Source: CAMCXT01 sp046302715
GTDB taxonomy: Bacteria; Bacteroidota; Bacteroidia; M30B66
Direction: 5' to 3'
Assembly: GCA_046302715.1 (NCBI GenBank)
Contig: JBKCHQ010000180.1
Coordinates: 1-29,523, forward strand
DNA length: 29,523 nt
The notes below the pieces were generated by a model. The model saw nothing but the letters and a program-made list of their open reading frames with translations. It was not told the origin of the DNA and made no database searches. The position numbers and the translations under genes are program-made. Below are positions 1 to 8,095 of this stretch, piece by piece. Each line of letters begins with the position of its first letter. Position 1 is the first letter of the stretch.

Positions 1-260
1 CCCATGGAATGACCGAGGAGTGCAAAAGAGCGTATACCCAAAGCATCCACCGTTTCTTTTAAATCGTCGGCCATCAATGAATAATTAAAATCATCGCTTT
101 GTGGCGATTGCCCGTGGTTGCGCTGGTCGGGGGTAATTACCGTAAACATATCAGACCATCGGCGTGCAAGGCTTGTCCAATTGTCAGACTGCCCAAACAG
201 TCCGTGTAAAACAATCAGTGTTTGGGGATGGTTCCCGTAATGGCGGCAGAATAAAATCAT
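1..260 (-). CDS. alpha/beta hydrolase, YbfF-like esterase (3' end outside window)
   Basis: Partial gene. The ATG at 260 opens a frame that runs off the left edge, leaving 86 codons. It reads like the start of an alpha/beta hydrolase of the YbfF esterase type: an HG oxyanion-hole motif in LIVLHGLFG (residues 15-23), then DNW, then D-RNHG (about 45-50), and the nucleophile elbow GHSMG with Ser85 at the window edge. Family members hydrolyse short acyl esters or thioesters in the cytosol; the natural substrate is unknown. The start codon overlaps the pdxJ stop (ATGA, 257-260), so the two genes are probably translated from one message. No signal peptide is seen. The family call is firm; the catalytic Asp and His lie outside the window. 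Confidence 0.85.
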   Translation of the reverse strand, partial: MILFCRHYGNHPQTLIVLHGLFGQSDNWTSLARRWSDMFTVITPDQRNHGQSPQSDDFNYSLMADDLKETVDALGIRSFALLGHSM

Positions 261-970
261 GGCAATTGTTTGAGGTAAAGCTGTACGGTTTTTTCTAGGC
301 CGAGATAAAGCGCTTCTGAAACAAGCGCATGTCCAATAGAAACTTCTAAAAGTCCTGGAACCTGATGCGCAAAATAAGCCAGATTTTGGCTGTTAAGATC
401 GTGTCCTGCGTTGAGGCCAAGCGCTAATTCGCCTGCCATACGAGCAGCTTCGATGTAGGGTTTTATGGCCTCTTCTTTATCGGCAGGGTAGCGTTGCGCA
501 TAGGCTTCGGTGTAAAGTTCGATACGATCGGCACCAATGCGCTTAGCGGCCTGGTATTGCCGAACATCGGTGTCCATAAATAGAGAGGTTCGTATGCCCT
601 CTGAACGGAGTTTTGCAATAATGGGTTTAAGAAACAGCTCATGTTTAAGGCAATCCCAACCGGCATTAGAGGTGAGCGCCTCAGGAGCATCGGGCACCAG
701 CGTTACCTGATGGGGCCTAACCTCACACACCAAATCAATAAATTCTTCCGACGGAAAGCCCTCAACATTAAGTTCGGTTTTTATTTCGCGTTTCAACACC
801 CGTACATCGGCAAATGTTATGTGCCGTTGGTCGGGCCGTGGATGAACGGTTATTCCATGCGCTCCAAAAGATTCAATATGCAAGGCCGCTTCCAGCAAGT
901 TGGGTATGCCTCCACCTCGTGCGTTTCGGATAAGTGCAATTTTGTTAATGTTAACACTCAGTTTTACCAT
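257..970 (-). CDS. pdxJ: pyridoxine 5'-phosphate synthase PdxJ
   Basis: Last ring-closing step of de novo vitamin B6 synthesis by the DXP-dependent route: it condenses 3-amino-1-hydroxyacetone 1-phosphate with 1-deoxyxylulose 5-phosphate to give pyridoxine 5'-phosphate, in the cytosol. The 237-aa product matches the usual length of about 240. Family signatures are visible: HPRPDQRHI (His43, Arg45, His50), NVEG with Glu70, ELYTEAYA with Glu151, NAGHDLN with His190, and the C-terminal EVSIGHALVSEALYLGL. The ATG at 970 is chosen over an upstream TTG at 994 because the latter lies inside a TAGCTTTG motif (992-999 on the minus strand) that looks like the promoter. The gene overlaps the downstream hydrolase by 4 nt. 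Confidence 0.97.
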   Translation of the reverse strand: MVKLSVNINKIALIRNARGGGIPNLLEAALHIESFGAHGITVHPRPDQRHITFADVRVLKREIKTELNVEGFPSEEFIDLVCEVRPHQVTLVPDAPEALTSNAGWDCLKHELFLKPIIAKLRSEGIRTSLFMDTDVRQYQAAKRIGADRIELYTEAYAQRYPADKEEAIKPYIEAARMAGELALGLNAGHDLNSQNLAYFAHQVPGLLEVSIGHALVSEALYLGLEKTVQLYLKQLP

Positions 971-991
971 TTCATCGTTTAATTGATACAG

Positions 992-999
992 CAAAGCTA
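992..999 (-). promoter_or_regulatory. possible -7 element for pdxJ
   Basis: Reading the minus strand, TAGCTTTG is an exact TAnnTTTG match located 22 nt before the pdxJ ATG at 970. No convincing TTTG -33 element stands 19-23 nt upstream, so this is only half a promoter. Together with the element at 1039-1046 it suggests a divergent promoter region in 971-1110. Confidence 0.35.
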
Positions 1000-1015
1000 A
1001 ATATTCTCAAAAACA

Positions 1016-1046
1016 TTTGTGCGTTTGCTGATTTTACATAGGTTTG
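1016..1046 (+). promoter_or_regulatory. Bacteroidota-type promoter for the CBS gene (and perhaps nadK)
   Basis: TTTG at 1016-1019, a 19-nt spacer, then TAGGTTTG at 1039-1046, an exact match to the Bacteroidota -33/-7 form TTTG...TAnnTTTG. Transcription would begin near 1053, giving a leader of roughly 58 nt before the ATG at 1111. Inferred from motif and spacing only. Confidence 0.55.
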
Positions 1047-1110
1047 TCGCATTCATCGCGAAACAAAGCATCCAAATCACCGTTACTTAAGGTAAAATAC
1101 CCATACAATC

Positions 1111-1773
1111 ATGCTTGCCGAAGCACTTATATCTGAAACCATACCGCCATTAAAAACCTCTGATACAGGCATTAAAGCATTGCATTGGATGGATGAGCTC
1201 AGAGTATCGCATCTTCCCATAGTAAACCATCAGGAGTTGTTGGGTCTTATTTCAGATGCAGATATTTTGGATCTAAATACGCCCGAAGAAGCACTTGGTA
1301 ATCACAGTTTATCGCTTATCAGGCCTTTTGTTTACCGCAATCAGCATATTTACGATGTGCTAAAACTGATTTCGAAGCTTAATCTCACGGTAATTCCTGT
1401 GCTTGACGAACAAGATCAGTATTTGGGCACCATTTCACTAAAAACACTGGTCGATAAATTTGCAGCATCGCTGGCCGTTGACAATCCGGGTGGGGTTATC
1501 GTTCTGGAACTCAATCAAAACGACTACAGCTTAAGTCAGATTGCACGTATTGTTGAAGAAAATGACACTAAAATTTTAAGTCTAAGTCTAAATAATCTTG
1601 AAGATTCAACCCGCGTAGAGCTTACACTTAAAGTAAATCGCGAAGATATTCGTGCCATTGTGGCTTCGTTTACCCGCTTTAATATTGATGTGAAGGCCAC
1701 TTTCCAGCAGTCTGAATTTTCCGAAGACATGCGCAATCGGTTCGACCAGCTAATGAATTTCATAAACATGTAA
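1111..1773 (+). CDS. CBS-pair protein with C-terminal ACT-like domain
   Basis: A 220-aa cytosolic protein without signal peptide. Residues about 1-118 form two CBS motifs: the first has HLPIVN followed by LLGLISDADIL, the second has TVIPVLDEQDQYLGTISLK. CBS pairs commonly bind adenine nucleotides. Residues about 127-200 (NPGGVIVLEL, then IARIVEENDTKILSLSL, then a beta-alpha-beta run ending near KATF) look like an ACT-type ligand domain. No catalytic domain is attached, so it is probably a small sensor or regulator. It lies 61 nt upstream of nadK, a neighbour arrangement I recall from other Bacteroidota. A link to NAD(P) or adenylate sensing is inference. The ATG at 1111 is the only good start. 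Confidence 0.85.
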   Translation: MLAEALISETIPPLKTSDTGIKALHWMDELRVSHLPIVNHQELLGLISDADILDLNTPEEALGNHSLSLIRPFVYRNQHIYDVLKLISKLNLTVIPVLDEQDQYLGTISLKTLVDKFAASLAVDNPGGVIVLELNQNDYSLSQIARIVEENDTKILSLSLNNLEDSTRVELTLKVNREDIRAIVASFTRFNIDVKATFQQSEFSEDMRNRFDQLMNFINM

Positions 1774-1779
1774 TTGTCC

Positions 1780-1814
1780 TTTGGGGCTCCATGTATGTTT
1801 ACTTCTTACTTTAG
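1780..1814 (+). promoter_or_regulatory. weak candidate promoter for nadK
   Basis: TTTG at 1780-1783, a 23-nt spacer and TACTTTAG at 1807-1814, which is one base off TAnnTTTG. It lies 21 nt before the nadK ATG. The mismatch and the long spacer make it uncertain; nadK may instead be read through from the CBS gene. Confidence 0.3.
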
Positions 1815-1834
1815 CCCTGAAATAATTTTCAAAT

Positions 1835-2713
1835 ATGAAACGCATTGCTCTATTTGGACGCACATTTGACCAGGGAAGAGCAGAAGCTGTAAGCACGCTT
1901 ATCGAAGGCTTAATATCTGGCACTGTTAAGTTGTGTATTTATGATTTGTTTTACCAAAAAATCAAGGCTCTTCTACCCGTGGGATATGAGCCTGAAATCT
2001 TTAATTCGGTACGTCCGCCCCTGCGATGTGATGCCATGGTAAGCATCGGAGGGGATGGCACCTTACTGGAAGCACTCACTTACGTAGGCGATTCGGGCAT
2101 CCCCTTAATGGGAATAAATACGGGTCGACTTGGATTTTTAACAGCCTTTTCGAAGGATGAAGTGGAGGCAGCTGTTGATGCATTGTTAAACCAAAACTGG
2201 CATATCGAAAAAAGAACCATGCTCGCCTTGCATACCGAGCCCAATCCGTTTGCCCAATTCCCTTTTGCCCTCAACGAAATAACGCTGCATAAAAAGGATA
2301 ATTCTTCGATGATAACCTTAAAGGTAATGCGTAACGGGGCCATGTTAAATCATTACTGGGCAGATGGATTGATAATAAGTACAGCTACAGGCTCCACGGG
2401 CTATTCACTTTCCTGCGGTGGGCCCATCATTCTGCCCACATCCGAAAACCTGATAATTACCCCCATTGCGCCTCATAACTTAAACGTGAGGCCGCTGGTA
2501 ATTTCCGACGAAGATTTACTTAATATTAAGGCAGAAGTGCGCGGAAAAGAAATGATGGTGTCGCTGGACTCGCGTTCGGCGGCGGTAAATGCGCTGCAGG
2601 AAATAGAAATACGAAAGGCCCCATTTACATTGAACTTAATCAGAAGGAAAAATCAGGATTTTTTGCAGACCATTCGCGAAAAATTAATGTGGGGTATAGA
2701 CAAACGCAATTAA
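1835..2713 (+). CDS. nadK: NAD kinase
   Basis: Phosphorylates NAD to NADP in the cytosol. At 292 aa it has the normal bacterial length. Motifs in order: GGDGTLLEA at 72-80 (the GGDG nucleotide-binding motif with the catalytic Asp), GINTGRLGFL at 93-102, NEIT at 147-150, and ADGLIISTATGSTGYSLS at 176-193, the conserved diphosphate and ribose binding segment. The C-terminal half holds the expected beta-rich NAD-binding domain with VSLDSR. The ATG at 1835 starts directly with the Rossmann-type strand KRIALFGR. No intrinsic terminator is evident downstream; the next gene has its own promoter-like motif. Confidence 0.97.
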   Translation: MKRIALFGRTFDQGRAEAVSTLIEGLISGTVKLCIYDLFYQKIKALLPVGYEPEIFNSVRPPLRCDAMVSIGGDGTLLEALTYVGDSGIPLMGINTGRLGFLTAFSKDEVEAAVDALLNQNWHIEKRTMLALHTEPNPFAQFPFALNEITLHKKDNSSMITLKVMRNGAMLNHYWADGLIISTATGSTGYSLSCGGPIILPTSENLIITPIAPHNLNVRPLVISDEDLLNIKAEVRGKEMMVSLDSRSAAVNALQEIEIRKAPFTLNLIRRKNQDFLQTIREKLMWGIDKRN

Positions 2714-2825
2714 CATGCTTCACGGCATTTTAAAACGATTAATGCTCATTGTAAATTGAACAAACGATGTTTTAATTTGATGTATTAATGCCAGATTAAT
2801 TTTATTTCAATATCGTTATTAACAT

Positions 2826-2855
2826 TTTGAGGTGTGGAAAAAAAATCTATTTTTG
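2826..2855 (+). promoter_or_regulatory. Bacteroidota-type promoter for the first porG-like gene
   Basis: TTTG at 2826-2829, an 18-nt spacer and TATTTTTG at 2848-2855, an exact TAnnTTTG element. A start of transcription near 2861 leaves about 20 nt before the ATG at 2881. It overlaps the in-frame TTG codon at 2827, which argues that translation does not start there. Confidence 0.6.
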
Positions 2856-2880
2856 CGTGTTCCGAGAGAAAATTCGGCCA

Positions 2881-3804
2881 ATGAAAAAGGTAGTATTTTT
2901 TGTTTTATTGATAGGGTTTAGTATTCCGGCCTTACAAGCTCAGCGCAAGAAAACGCGTTTTCTCGATCGTTGCGAAACGGTTTATGGTATTGGATTTTCT
3001 AATTTTTTAGGAGAATTGGGCGGACGTGATGCCATTGGAACAAACGGCATAAAGGATTTGGAGTTTATTTTAACACGCCCTTCATTGCACTTAGGCTTAC
3101 GTTATCGCTTTAATCCCACGATATCGTTGAAATATAATCTACACTACACAGTAGTTTCGGGTCGTGATTCGCTTACCAAGGAGGAGTTCAGAAGAAACAG
3201 GAACCTAAGTTTCAGATCGCCAATTTTCGAATCTTCCTTTCAGGCTGAAGTCTCAATTTTACAGCTTAAATCAACTAAAAGCCGTTATGTACTTCGTGGG
3301 GTGCGCAGCAAATCGGGCATCGATTTAAACTTATATCTTTTTGGTGGGGTAGGGGCGTTTTTCTTTAATCCAAAAGCAAAAATTGAAGGTACATGGTGGG
3401 CCCTACAGCCACTGGGTACCGAAGGTCAGGGTATTGCTGCTTCGCGCACGCCTTACAAAAGAATTCAGGCATGTTTCCCAATTGGCATGGGTTTCCGTTT
3501 ACCGCTTTCGGATAAAAACTGGACCATTGGTTTTGAATATGGCATGCGTCTTACCACTACCGATTATATCGATGATGTAAGTACCACCTATTTCTCACCT
3601 ACTTTAATTGGTGCTAAATACGGTCCGGTGGCGCAACGTCTTTCAAACAGGGCAGGCGAAAACGGTCAGGAGGTTATTCCTGGCTCTGCATTTACCGGCG
3701 AACAGCGCGGCGACCCCACCGATCGTGACGCCTACATGCTAGGAACCATTACGCTCACCTATCGTCTAAAATCAGGACGGTCTGTTCTTCCAAAATTTAG
3801 ATAA
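2881..3804 (+). CDS. PorG-like (DUF6089) outer-membrane beta-barrel protein, copy 1
   Basis: The 307-aa product begins with a clear Sec signal peptide (MKKVVFFVLLIGFSIPALQA, cleaved before Gln21). The mature part is a run of alternating amphipathic strands typical of a small outer-membrane barrel, with the family marks RNRNLSFRS, FFFNPKAK, LQPLGTEGQG, TDYIDDVSTTY and QRGDPTDRDAY. The same marks recur in the next gene, so the two are tandem paralogues. The position just before uppS-bamA-ompH matches that of porG (PG0189) in Porphyromonas gingivalis, an outer-membrane part of the type IX secretion system associated with the PorK/PorN ring. That this copy does the PorG job is inference. The ATG at 2881 is chosen because the promoter covers the TTG at 2827. 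Confidence 0.85.
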   Translation: MKKVVFFVLLIGFSIPALQAQRKKTRFLDRCETVYGIGFSNFLGELGGRDAIGTNGIKDLEFILTRPSLHLGLRYRFNPTISLKYNLHYTVVSGRDSLTKEEFRRNRNLSFRSPIFESSFQAEVSILQLKSTKSRYVLRGVRSKSGIDLNLYLFGGVGAFFFNPKAKIEGTWWALQPLGTEGQGIAASRTPYKRIQACFPIGMGFRLPLSDKNWTIGFEYGMRLTTTDYIDDVSTTYFSPTLIGAKYGPVAQRLSNRAGENGQEVIPGSAFTGEQRGDPTDRDAYMLGTITLTYRLKSGRSVLPKFR

Positions 3805-3840
3805 CCTTTTTGCGTTATTAGAAGTAAACGTTGTTTGGGT

Positions 3841-4680
3841 ATGAATCAGTTGAGGTATTTACTTCTGCTTATCTCTTGTATTTTGGTCCAATTGAGTGTG
3901 GCGCAAAAAATGCGCAATTATTCAGAATTGGGGCCAGTTGCTGGAGTAAGCTATTACATGGGCGATTTAAATCCGGGAAGGCAATTTTTTATGCCGCGTT
4001 TTGGCGGAGGCCTTATTTATCGATACAATTATCATCCCCGATGGGCCTGGAAAATACAGGCCAGTTATATGAGCATTCAGGCCGATGATGCCGAAAGTAA
4101 AAGTTTAAACCAGCGAAACCGAAATCTGTCTTTTCGATCGTCTGTTTACGAATTTTCGCCCCAAATCGAATTTAATTTCTTTCCCTACGAAGTTGGTAAT
4201 GTAGTGTATCCTGCCACACCTTATGTTTTTTGGGGCTTTGCGCTTTTTAGGTTTAATCCAAAAGCCGAGTATAAAGGAGAGTGGCGTGAACTTCAGCCGC
4301 TTGGCACCGAAGGACAGGGCACGGCGCAATACCGTGGCCGAAATCCCTACTCCTTACTTGGAGCTACCTTCCCCTTTGGCTTTGGCGTTAAGTTTCATTT
4401 TCTGAAAATTATAGGCGTTGGAGTGGAATGGGGCCTGCGTAAAACATTTACCGATTATCTCGACGACGTAAGCACCACTTACGTCGATCCCTTTTCGCTT
4501 TACTATGCGCATGGAGTAGATGCCGTAAAGTTGGCCGATCGCTCGTTAAATGCGCCCGGAAACAGCAATATTAACCGTCAAAGAGGCAATCCTACCAATA
4601 AAGATTGGTATGCTTTTGCCGGTCTTACACTTACTGTAAAGCTTCGAAAGCCCGAACGAGTTTGTCAGGCCTACCGATAA
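3841..4680 (+). CDS. porG: PorG-like (DUF6089) outer-membrane beta-barrel protein, copy 2
   Basis: The 279-aa product has a signal peptide (MNQLRYLLLLISC, hydrophobic to about residue 17, cleaved near VAQ). It shares RNRNLSFRS, FNPKAEYKGEW, LQPLGTEGQG, TDYLDDVSTTY and QRGNPTNKDWYAF with copy 1, and LGPVAGVSYYMGDLNPGRQF near the N-terminus is typical of PorG-like proteins. It is the copy adjacent to uppS, so by position it is the better candidate for the true T9SS PorG; the symbol is given on synteny and family resemblance only. The ATG at 3841 is preferred to the TTG at 3835. The gap to copy 1 is 36 nt with no terminator, so both may share a transcript. Its last 20 nt contain the -33 element of the uppS promoter. 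Confidence 0.85.
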   Translation: MNQLRYLLLLISCILVQLSVAQKMRNYSELGPVAGVSYYMGDLNPGRQFFMPRFGGGLIYRYNYHPRWAWKIQASYMSIQADDAESKSLNQRNRNLSFRSSVYEFSPQIEFNFFPYEVGNVVYPATPYVFWGFALFRFNPKAEYKGEWRELQPLGTEGQGTAQYRGRNPYSLLGATFPFGFGVKFHFLKIIGVGVEWGLRKTFTDYLDDVSTTYVDPFSLYYAHGVDAVKLADRSLNAPGNSNINRQRGNPTNKDWYAFAGLTLTVKLRKPERVCQAYR

Positions 4681-4693
4681 TCGTTTATCTTTG
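4661..4693 (+). promoter_or_regulatory. Bacteroidota-type promoter for uppS-bamA
   Basis: TTTG at 4661-4664 inside the end of the preceding gene, a 21-nt spacer, and TATCTTTG at 4686-4693, an exact TAnnTTTG match. Transcription would begin near 4700, 21 nt before the uppS ATG at 4721. The TTG at 4691 lies within the -7 element and is therefore unlikely to be a start codon. Confidence 0.6.
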
Positions 4694-4720
4694 CCGTTTC
4701 TGGAGCTAAGGCCAAGAAGA

Positions 4721-5467
4721 ATGTCGGAGTTACGCACATCAATCAATACGGATAGATTACCCAAACACATTGCCATAATTATGGACGGTAATGGCCGTTG
4801 GGCAAAAAGCAAGGGAAAGCTGCGCATTTTTGGGCATCAAAACGGCGTTAAAGCCGTTCGCGAAACCATCGAAGCAGCTGCCGAACTGGGAATTAAATAT
4901 TTAACGCTGTACGCCTTTTCTACCGAAAACTGGAATAGACCACAGCGCGAAATAACCGCCTTGATGGAGCTTTTAGTCAATACCATAGCCCGTGAGACAA
5001 AAACACTCATCGAGAATAATATACGGCTATCTACCATAGGTGATATGGCTGCACTCCCCGAAAATTGTCAGAAAAGCCTTGCCGCGTCGATCGAAAAAAC
5101 AGCCAACAACAAAGGCATGACGCTCGTTCTGGCATTAAGCTATAGCGCCCGCTGGGAAATTATTAATGCCGTAAAACAAATAGCCAAAGAAACGGCCAGC
5201 GGAACCTTATCGGAGCAGGATATAAACGAAAGCCTTTTTTCGAAGTACTTAACCACACATGCTATTCCCGATCCCGAATTGCTCATACGTACATCGGGCG
5301 AACATCGAATCAGTAATTTTTTGCTTTGGCAGATTTCTTACGCCGAACTTTATTTTACCCCCGTGTTGTGGCCCGATTTTAATCGCGAACATTTTTATGA
5401 GGCAATTTTGGAATATCAAGGTCGCGAACGTAGATTTGGCAAAACATCCGAACAACTGAGTCATTGA
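4721..5467 (+). CDS. uppS: isoprenyl transferase (undecaprenyl diphosphate synthase)
   Basis: Adds isopentenyl units in cis to farnesyl diphosphate, making the C55 undecaprenyl diphosphate that carries peptidoglycan and glycan precursors. From the ATG at 4721 it is 248 aa, the usual length. HIAIIMDGNGRWAK (about 16-29) holds the catalytic Asp22. It is followed by GHQNGVKA, LYAFSTENWNRP, RWEIINA, and the C-terminal PDPELLIRTSGEHRISNFLL with WPDF, all hallmarks of the cis-prenyltransferase family. There is no signal peptide; the enzyme works at the inner face of the cytoplasmic membrane. Its TGA stop is 1 nt from the bamA ATG, so the two are almost certainly co-translated. Confidence 0.97.
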   Translation: MSELRTSINTDRLPKHIAIIMDGNGRWAKSKGKLRIFGHQNGVKAVRETIEAAAELGIKYLTLYAFSTENWNRPQREITALMELLVNTIARETKTLIENNIRLSTIGDMAALPENCQKSLAASIEKTANNKGMTLVLALSYSARWEIINAVKQIAKETASGTLSEQDINESLFSKYLTTHAIPDPELLIRTSGEHRISNFLLWQISYAELYFTPVLWPDFNREHFYEAILEYQGRERRFGKTSEQLSH

Positions 5468-5468
5468 A

Positions 5469-7991
5469 ATGAAGCGTCTCCTTTTAATTTTATGGTGTCT
5501 TGCCGCCTTTACAAGACTTAGCGCTCAGATTAAATTGGGTGAAGAAATCCTTGAAATCAATTACACAAGCCCCAAGGAATTTACTATAGCCGATGTTTCC
5601 TTTAAAACATCAGGAGGGAGCTTGCTCGATAATACCATTTTAAAAATGCTTACCGGCCTCAATGAGGGCGATAAAATTATGGTGCCGGGCGAGCAGATTT
5701 CTAAAGCCATTCAGGCGTTATGGAAGCAGGGGCTTTTTTCGCATATCGAAGTAGTGGCACCACGTGTTTCGGAAGACAAAATCTGGATTGAATTTATTCT
5801 GGAAGAAAAACCCAAACTCTCTCGCTTTAGAATAACCGGGGTTAAAAAGAGCGATGCCGATGAACTCCGCGAAAGCCTTGAGCTAATGACTGGCAAAGCC
5901 ATCAGCGAAAATTTATTGGTGCAGTGTCGAAATAAGGTAAGAGAATACTACCTCGACAAAGGCTATATGAATGCCGATGCCGAAGTTTCGACCTATCCCG
6001 ATACCGCCACCAAAGGCGGGCAGATTTTGTTACTGGCAGTTAATAAAAACAAACGCATTAAAATAAAAACGATTCAGTTTGAAGGCAACGAACATGTGAA
6101 GGCCGGTAAGCTGAAACGAAAAATGAAGAATACCAAGGAAAACCCCTGGTGGAGCATTTTTACCACCTCAAAATTTATTGAGGATAATTATCGCGAAGAC
6201 CTCGATAAAGTGCTTGCAGTGTATTTCGAAAAGGGATATAAAGACGCCCGAATTGTTGAAGACTCGGTGTATCGATTCGATGAAAAACATCTGGCTATTA
6301 AAATTATAATTGATGAAGGTAACCCGTATTATTTCCGCAATATTTCGTGGGTAGGCAATACCAAATACACTTCCAAAGAGTTGGGCGCGCGTTTGGGAAT
6401 TAAAAAGGGTGAGGTGTTTAATCAGGCCAATTTGGAGCAGAATCTATTTATGAATGCCTCCGAAACAGACATCACTTCGCTTTACATGAATGATGGCCAT
6501 TTGTTCTTCCAGATTACCCCGGTCGAAAAAATAATAGGTAAAGACTCGGTGGACATCGAAATGCGCATTTATGAGGGCAAACAAGCTACCATTAACAAAG
6601 TAACCGTGGTTGGGAACGACAAAACCAACGACCACGTTATTTTACGTGAGATACGCACGCGGCCCGGTCAGCTATTCCGCCGTTCTGATATTGTGCGCAC
6701 CCAACGCGAACTTTCGCAACTAGGCTATTTCGACCCTGAGAAAATGGGAGTTAATCCCATGCCCAACCCACAAGACGGAACGGTGGATATCGAATACAGA
6801 GTTGAAGAAAAACCGTCCGATCAATTGCAGCTCTCTGGTGGATGGGGCGCCGGTAGGCTTATTGGTAATCTCGGTCTTGCCTTTAACAACTTTAGCGCAC
6901 GCAGTTTCTTCAAGAAAAGCGCCTGGACTCCTTTACCCTCTGGTGACGGGCAGCGACTCTCCATTAACGCTTCATCAACCGGAAGGGCCTTTCAAAGCTA
7001 TAATCTTTCGTTTACCGAGCCCTGGTTAGGTGGACGTAAGCCCAATTCCTTGACCATTACCGGGTTTCACTCGGTTTTTGGAAACGGGGCCGCCAAAACA
7101 GATCCTACCCGCAGTGCCACCAAAACCAGCGGGGCTGTAATTGGCTTTGGCCGCAGATTACGTTGGCCCGACGACTTTTTTAGTCTGCAGCACTCCATTA
7201 ATTACTCCTACTACGAGCTCATTAATTCGTCGGCATTTGGTACGTTTACCAACGGTTTTGCCAACAATTTTAGTGTAAGCACCACTTTTTCGCGCAACTC
7301 GGTGGATCAGCCCATTTATCCTGCCAGCGGCTCGTCCATTAGCATTTCGCTTCAGTTCACCCCTCCTTATTCGCTCATTAATAAAAATACTGCTGCCGAT
7401 TTTATAACCGATCAGCAACGTTACAAGTGGATTGAATACCACAAATGGAAATTCGATGCGCAGTGGTTTACCCCATTAACGAAGAATAACAAACTGGTGC
7501 TAATGACGCGTGCCAATTTCGGGTTTTTGGGCTCTTACACTGATGCTAAGGGTATTTCTCCATTCGAGCGCTTTCGTTTTGGAGGCACCGGACTTACGGG
7601 TTTAACTTGGGGTGCGCAGTTTTTAGGTGCCGAGATTGTAGGCTTGAGAGGATATGAAGACGGCTCTATTTCGAATCAGACTGGACTTCAGTCGGCGGGT
7701 GATGCTCCCATTTACAATCGTTTAACCATGGAGCTTAGATATCCGGTATCGTTAAATCCATCGGCCACTGTTTTCGGGCTTGCCTTTTTGGAGGGCGGCA
7801 ATGCATGGGGCTCGTTCAGAGATTTTGATCCCTTCACGTTAAAACGCTCGGCCGGTATTGGCGTTCGGGTGTTTCTGCCCATGTTTGGGCTCTTAGGTTT
7901 GGATTACGGCTATCGGTTCGACAACATAAAAGGCTATCCGGGCATGCAAAAGGGAATTTTCCATTTTATAATTGGACAGAATTTCAACTAG
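5469..7991 (+). CDS. bamA: outer-membrane protein assembly factor BamA
   Basis: Essential Omp85-family protein that folds and inserts beta-barrels into the outer membrane. The 840-aa product begins with a signal peptide (MKRLLLILWCLAAFTRLSA, cleaved before Gln20). Residues about 35-455 form a chain of POTRA domains, five by my reading; good boundary marks are IKIKTIQFEGNEHV, YYFRNISWVGNTKY and ATINKVTVVGND, each followed by a helix and LGYF- or KGY-like turns. The C-terminal half is a 16-strand-type barrel with the Omp85 loop motif as LRGYEDGS (about 726-733). The chain ends GQNFN, so the last aromatic residue is penultimate, not terminal. uppS sits 1 nt upstream and two Skp-like chaperones follow. 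Confidence 0.97.
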   Translation: MKRLLLILWCLAAFTRLSAQIKLGEEILEINYTSPKEFTIADVSFKTSGGSLLDNTILKMLTGLNEGDKIMVPGEQISKAIQALWKQGLFSHIEVVAPRVSEDKIWIEFILEEKPKLSRFRITGVKKSDADELRESLELMTGKAISENLLVQCRNKVREYYLDKGYMNADAEVSTYPDTATKGGQILLLAVNKNKRIKIKTIQFEGNEHVKAGKLKRKMKNTKENPWWSIFTTSKFIEDNYREDLDKVLAVYFEKGYKDARIVEDSVYRFDEKHLAIKIIIDEGNPYYFRNISWVGNTKYTSKELGARLGIKKGEVFNQANLEQNLFMNASETDITSLYMNDGHLFFQITPVEKIIGKDSVDIEMRIYEGKQATINKVTVVGNDKTNDHVILREIRTRPGQLFRRSDIVRTQRELSQLGYFDPEKMGVNPMPNPQDGTVDIEYRVEEKPSDQLQLSGGWGAGRLIGNLGLAFNNFSARSFFKKSAWTPLPSGDGQRLSINASSTGRAFQSYNLSFTEPWLGGRKPNSLTITGFHSVFGNGAAKTDPTRSATKTSGAVIGFGRRLRWPDDFFSLQHSINYSYYELINSSAFGTFTNGFANNFSVSTTFSRNSVDQPIYPASGSSISISLQFTPPYSLINKNTAADFITDQQRYKWIEYHKWKFDAQWFTPLTKNNKLVLMTRANFGFLGSYTDAKGISPFERFRFGGTGLTGLTWGAQFLGAEIVGLRGYEDGSISNQTGLQSAGDAPIYNRLTMELRYPVSLNPSATVFGLAFLEGGNAWGSFRDFDPFTLKRSAGIGVRVFLPMFGLLGLDYGYRFDNIKGYPGMQKGIFHFIIGQNFN

Positions 7992-8067
7992 TGGAAAAAT
8001 TCGCTCTTGTGTATTTTTGTTTTTTGCACGATTGTTGAAACGGCAAAATAAAACTCATCAAAATGAT

Positions 8068-8075
8068 TACTTTTG
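8068..8075 (+). promoter_or_regulatory. possible -7 element upstream of the first ompH
   Basis: TACTTTTG is an exact TAnnTTTG match, 20 nt before the ATG at 8096. No TTTG stands at the expected distance upstream. A second exact match, TATTTTTG, lies at 8012-8019, also without a good partner. Either could give the chaperone genes extra transcription beyond read-through from bamA. Confidence 0.35.
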
Positions 8076-8095
8076 CACCCTCTAAATTGCCGATT

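Noticed and set aside
2827..2880. Longer N-terminus of the first PorG-like protein from the TTG at 2827
   Set aside because: It would add 18 residues before a clean signal peptide and lies over an exact promoter motif.
7980..7991. Loss of the terminal aromatic in BamA as a sign of damage
   Set aside because: The end GQNFN still has Phe next to last, and the full barrel and the LRGY motif are intact, so this is ordinary variation.
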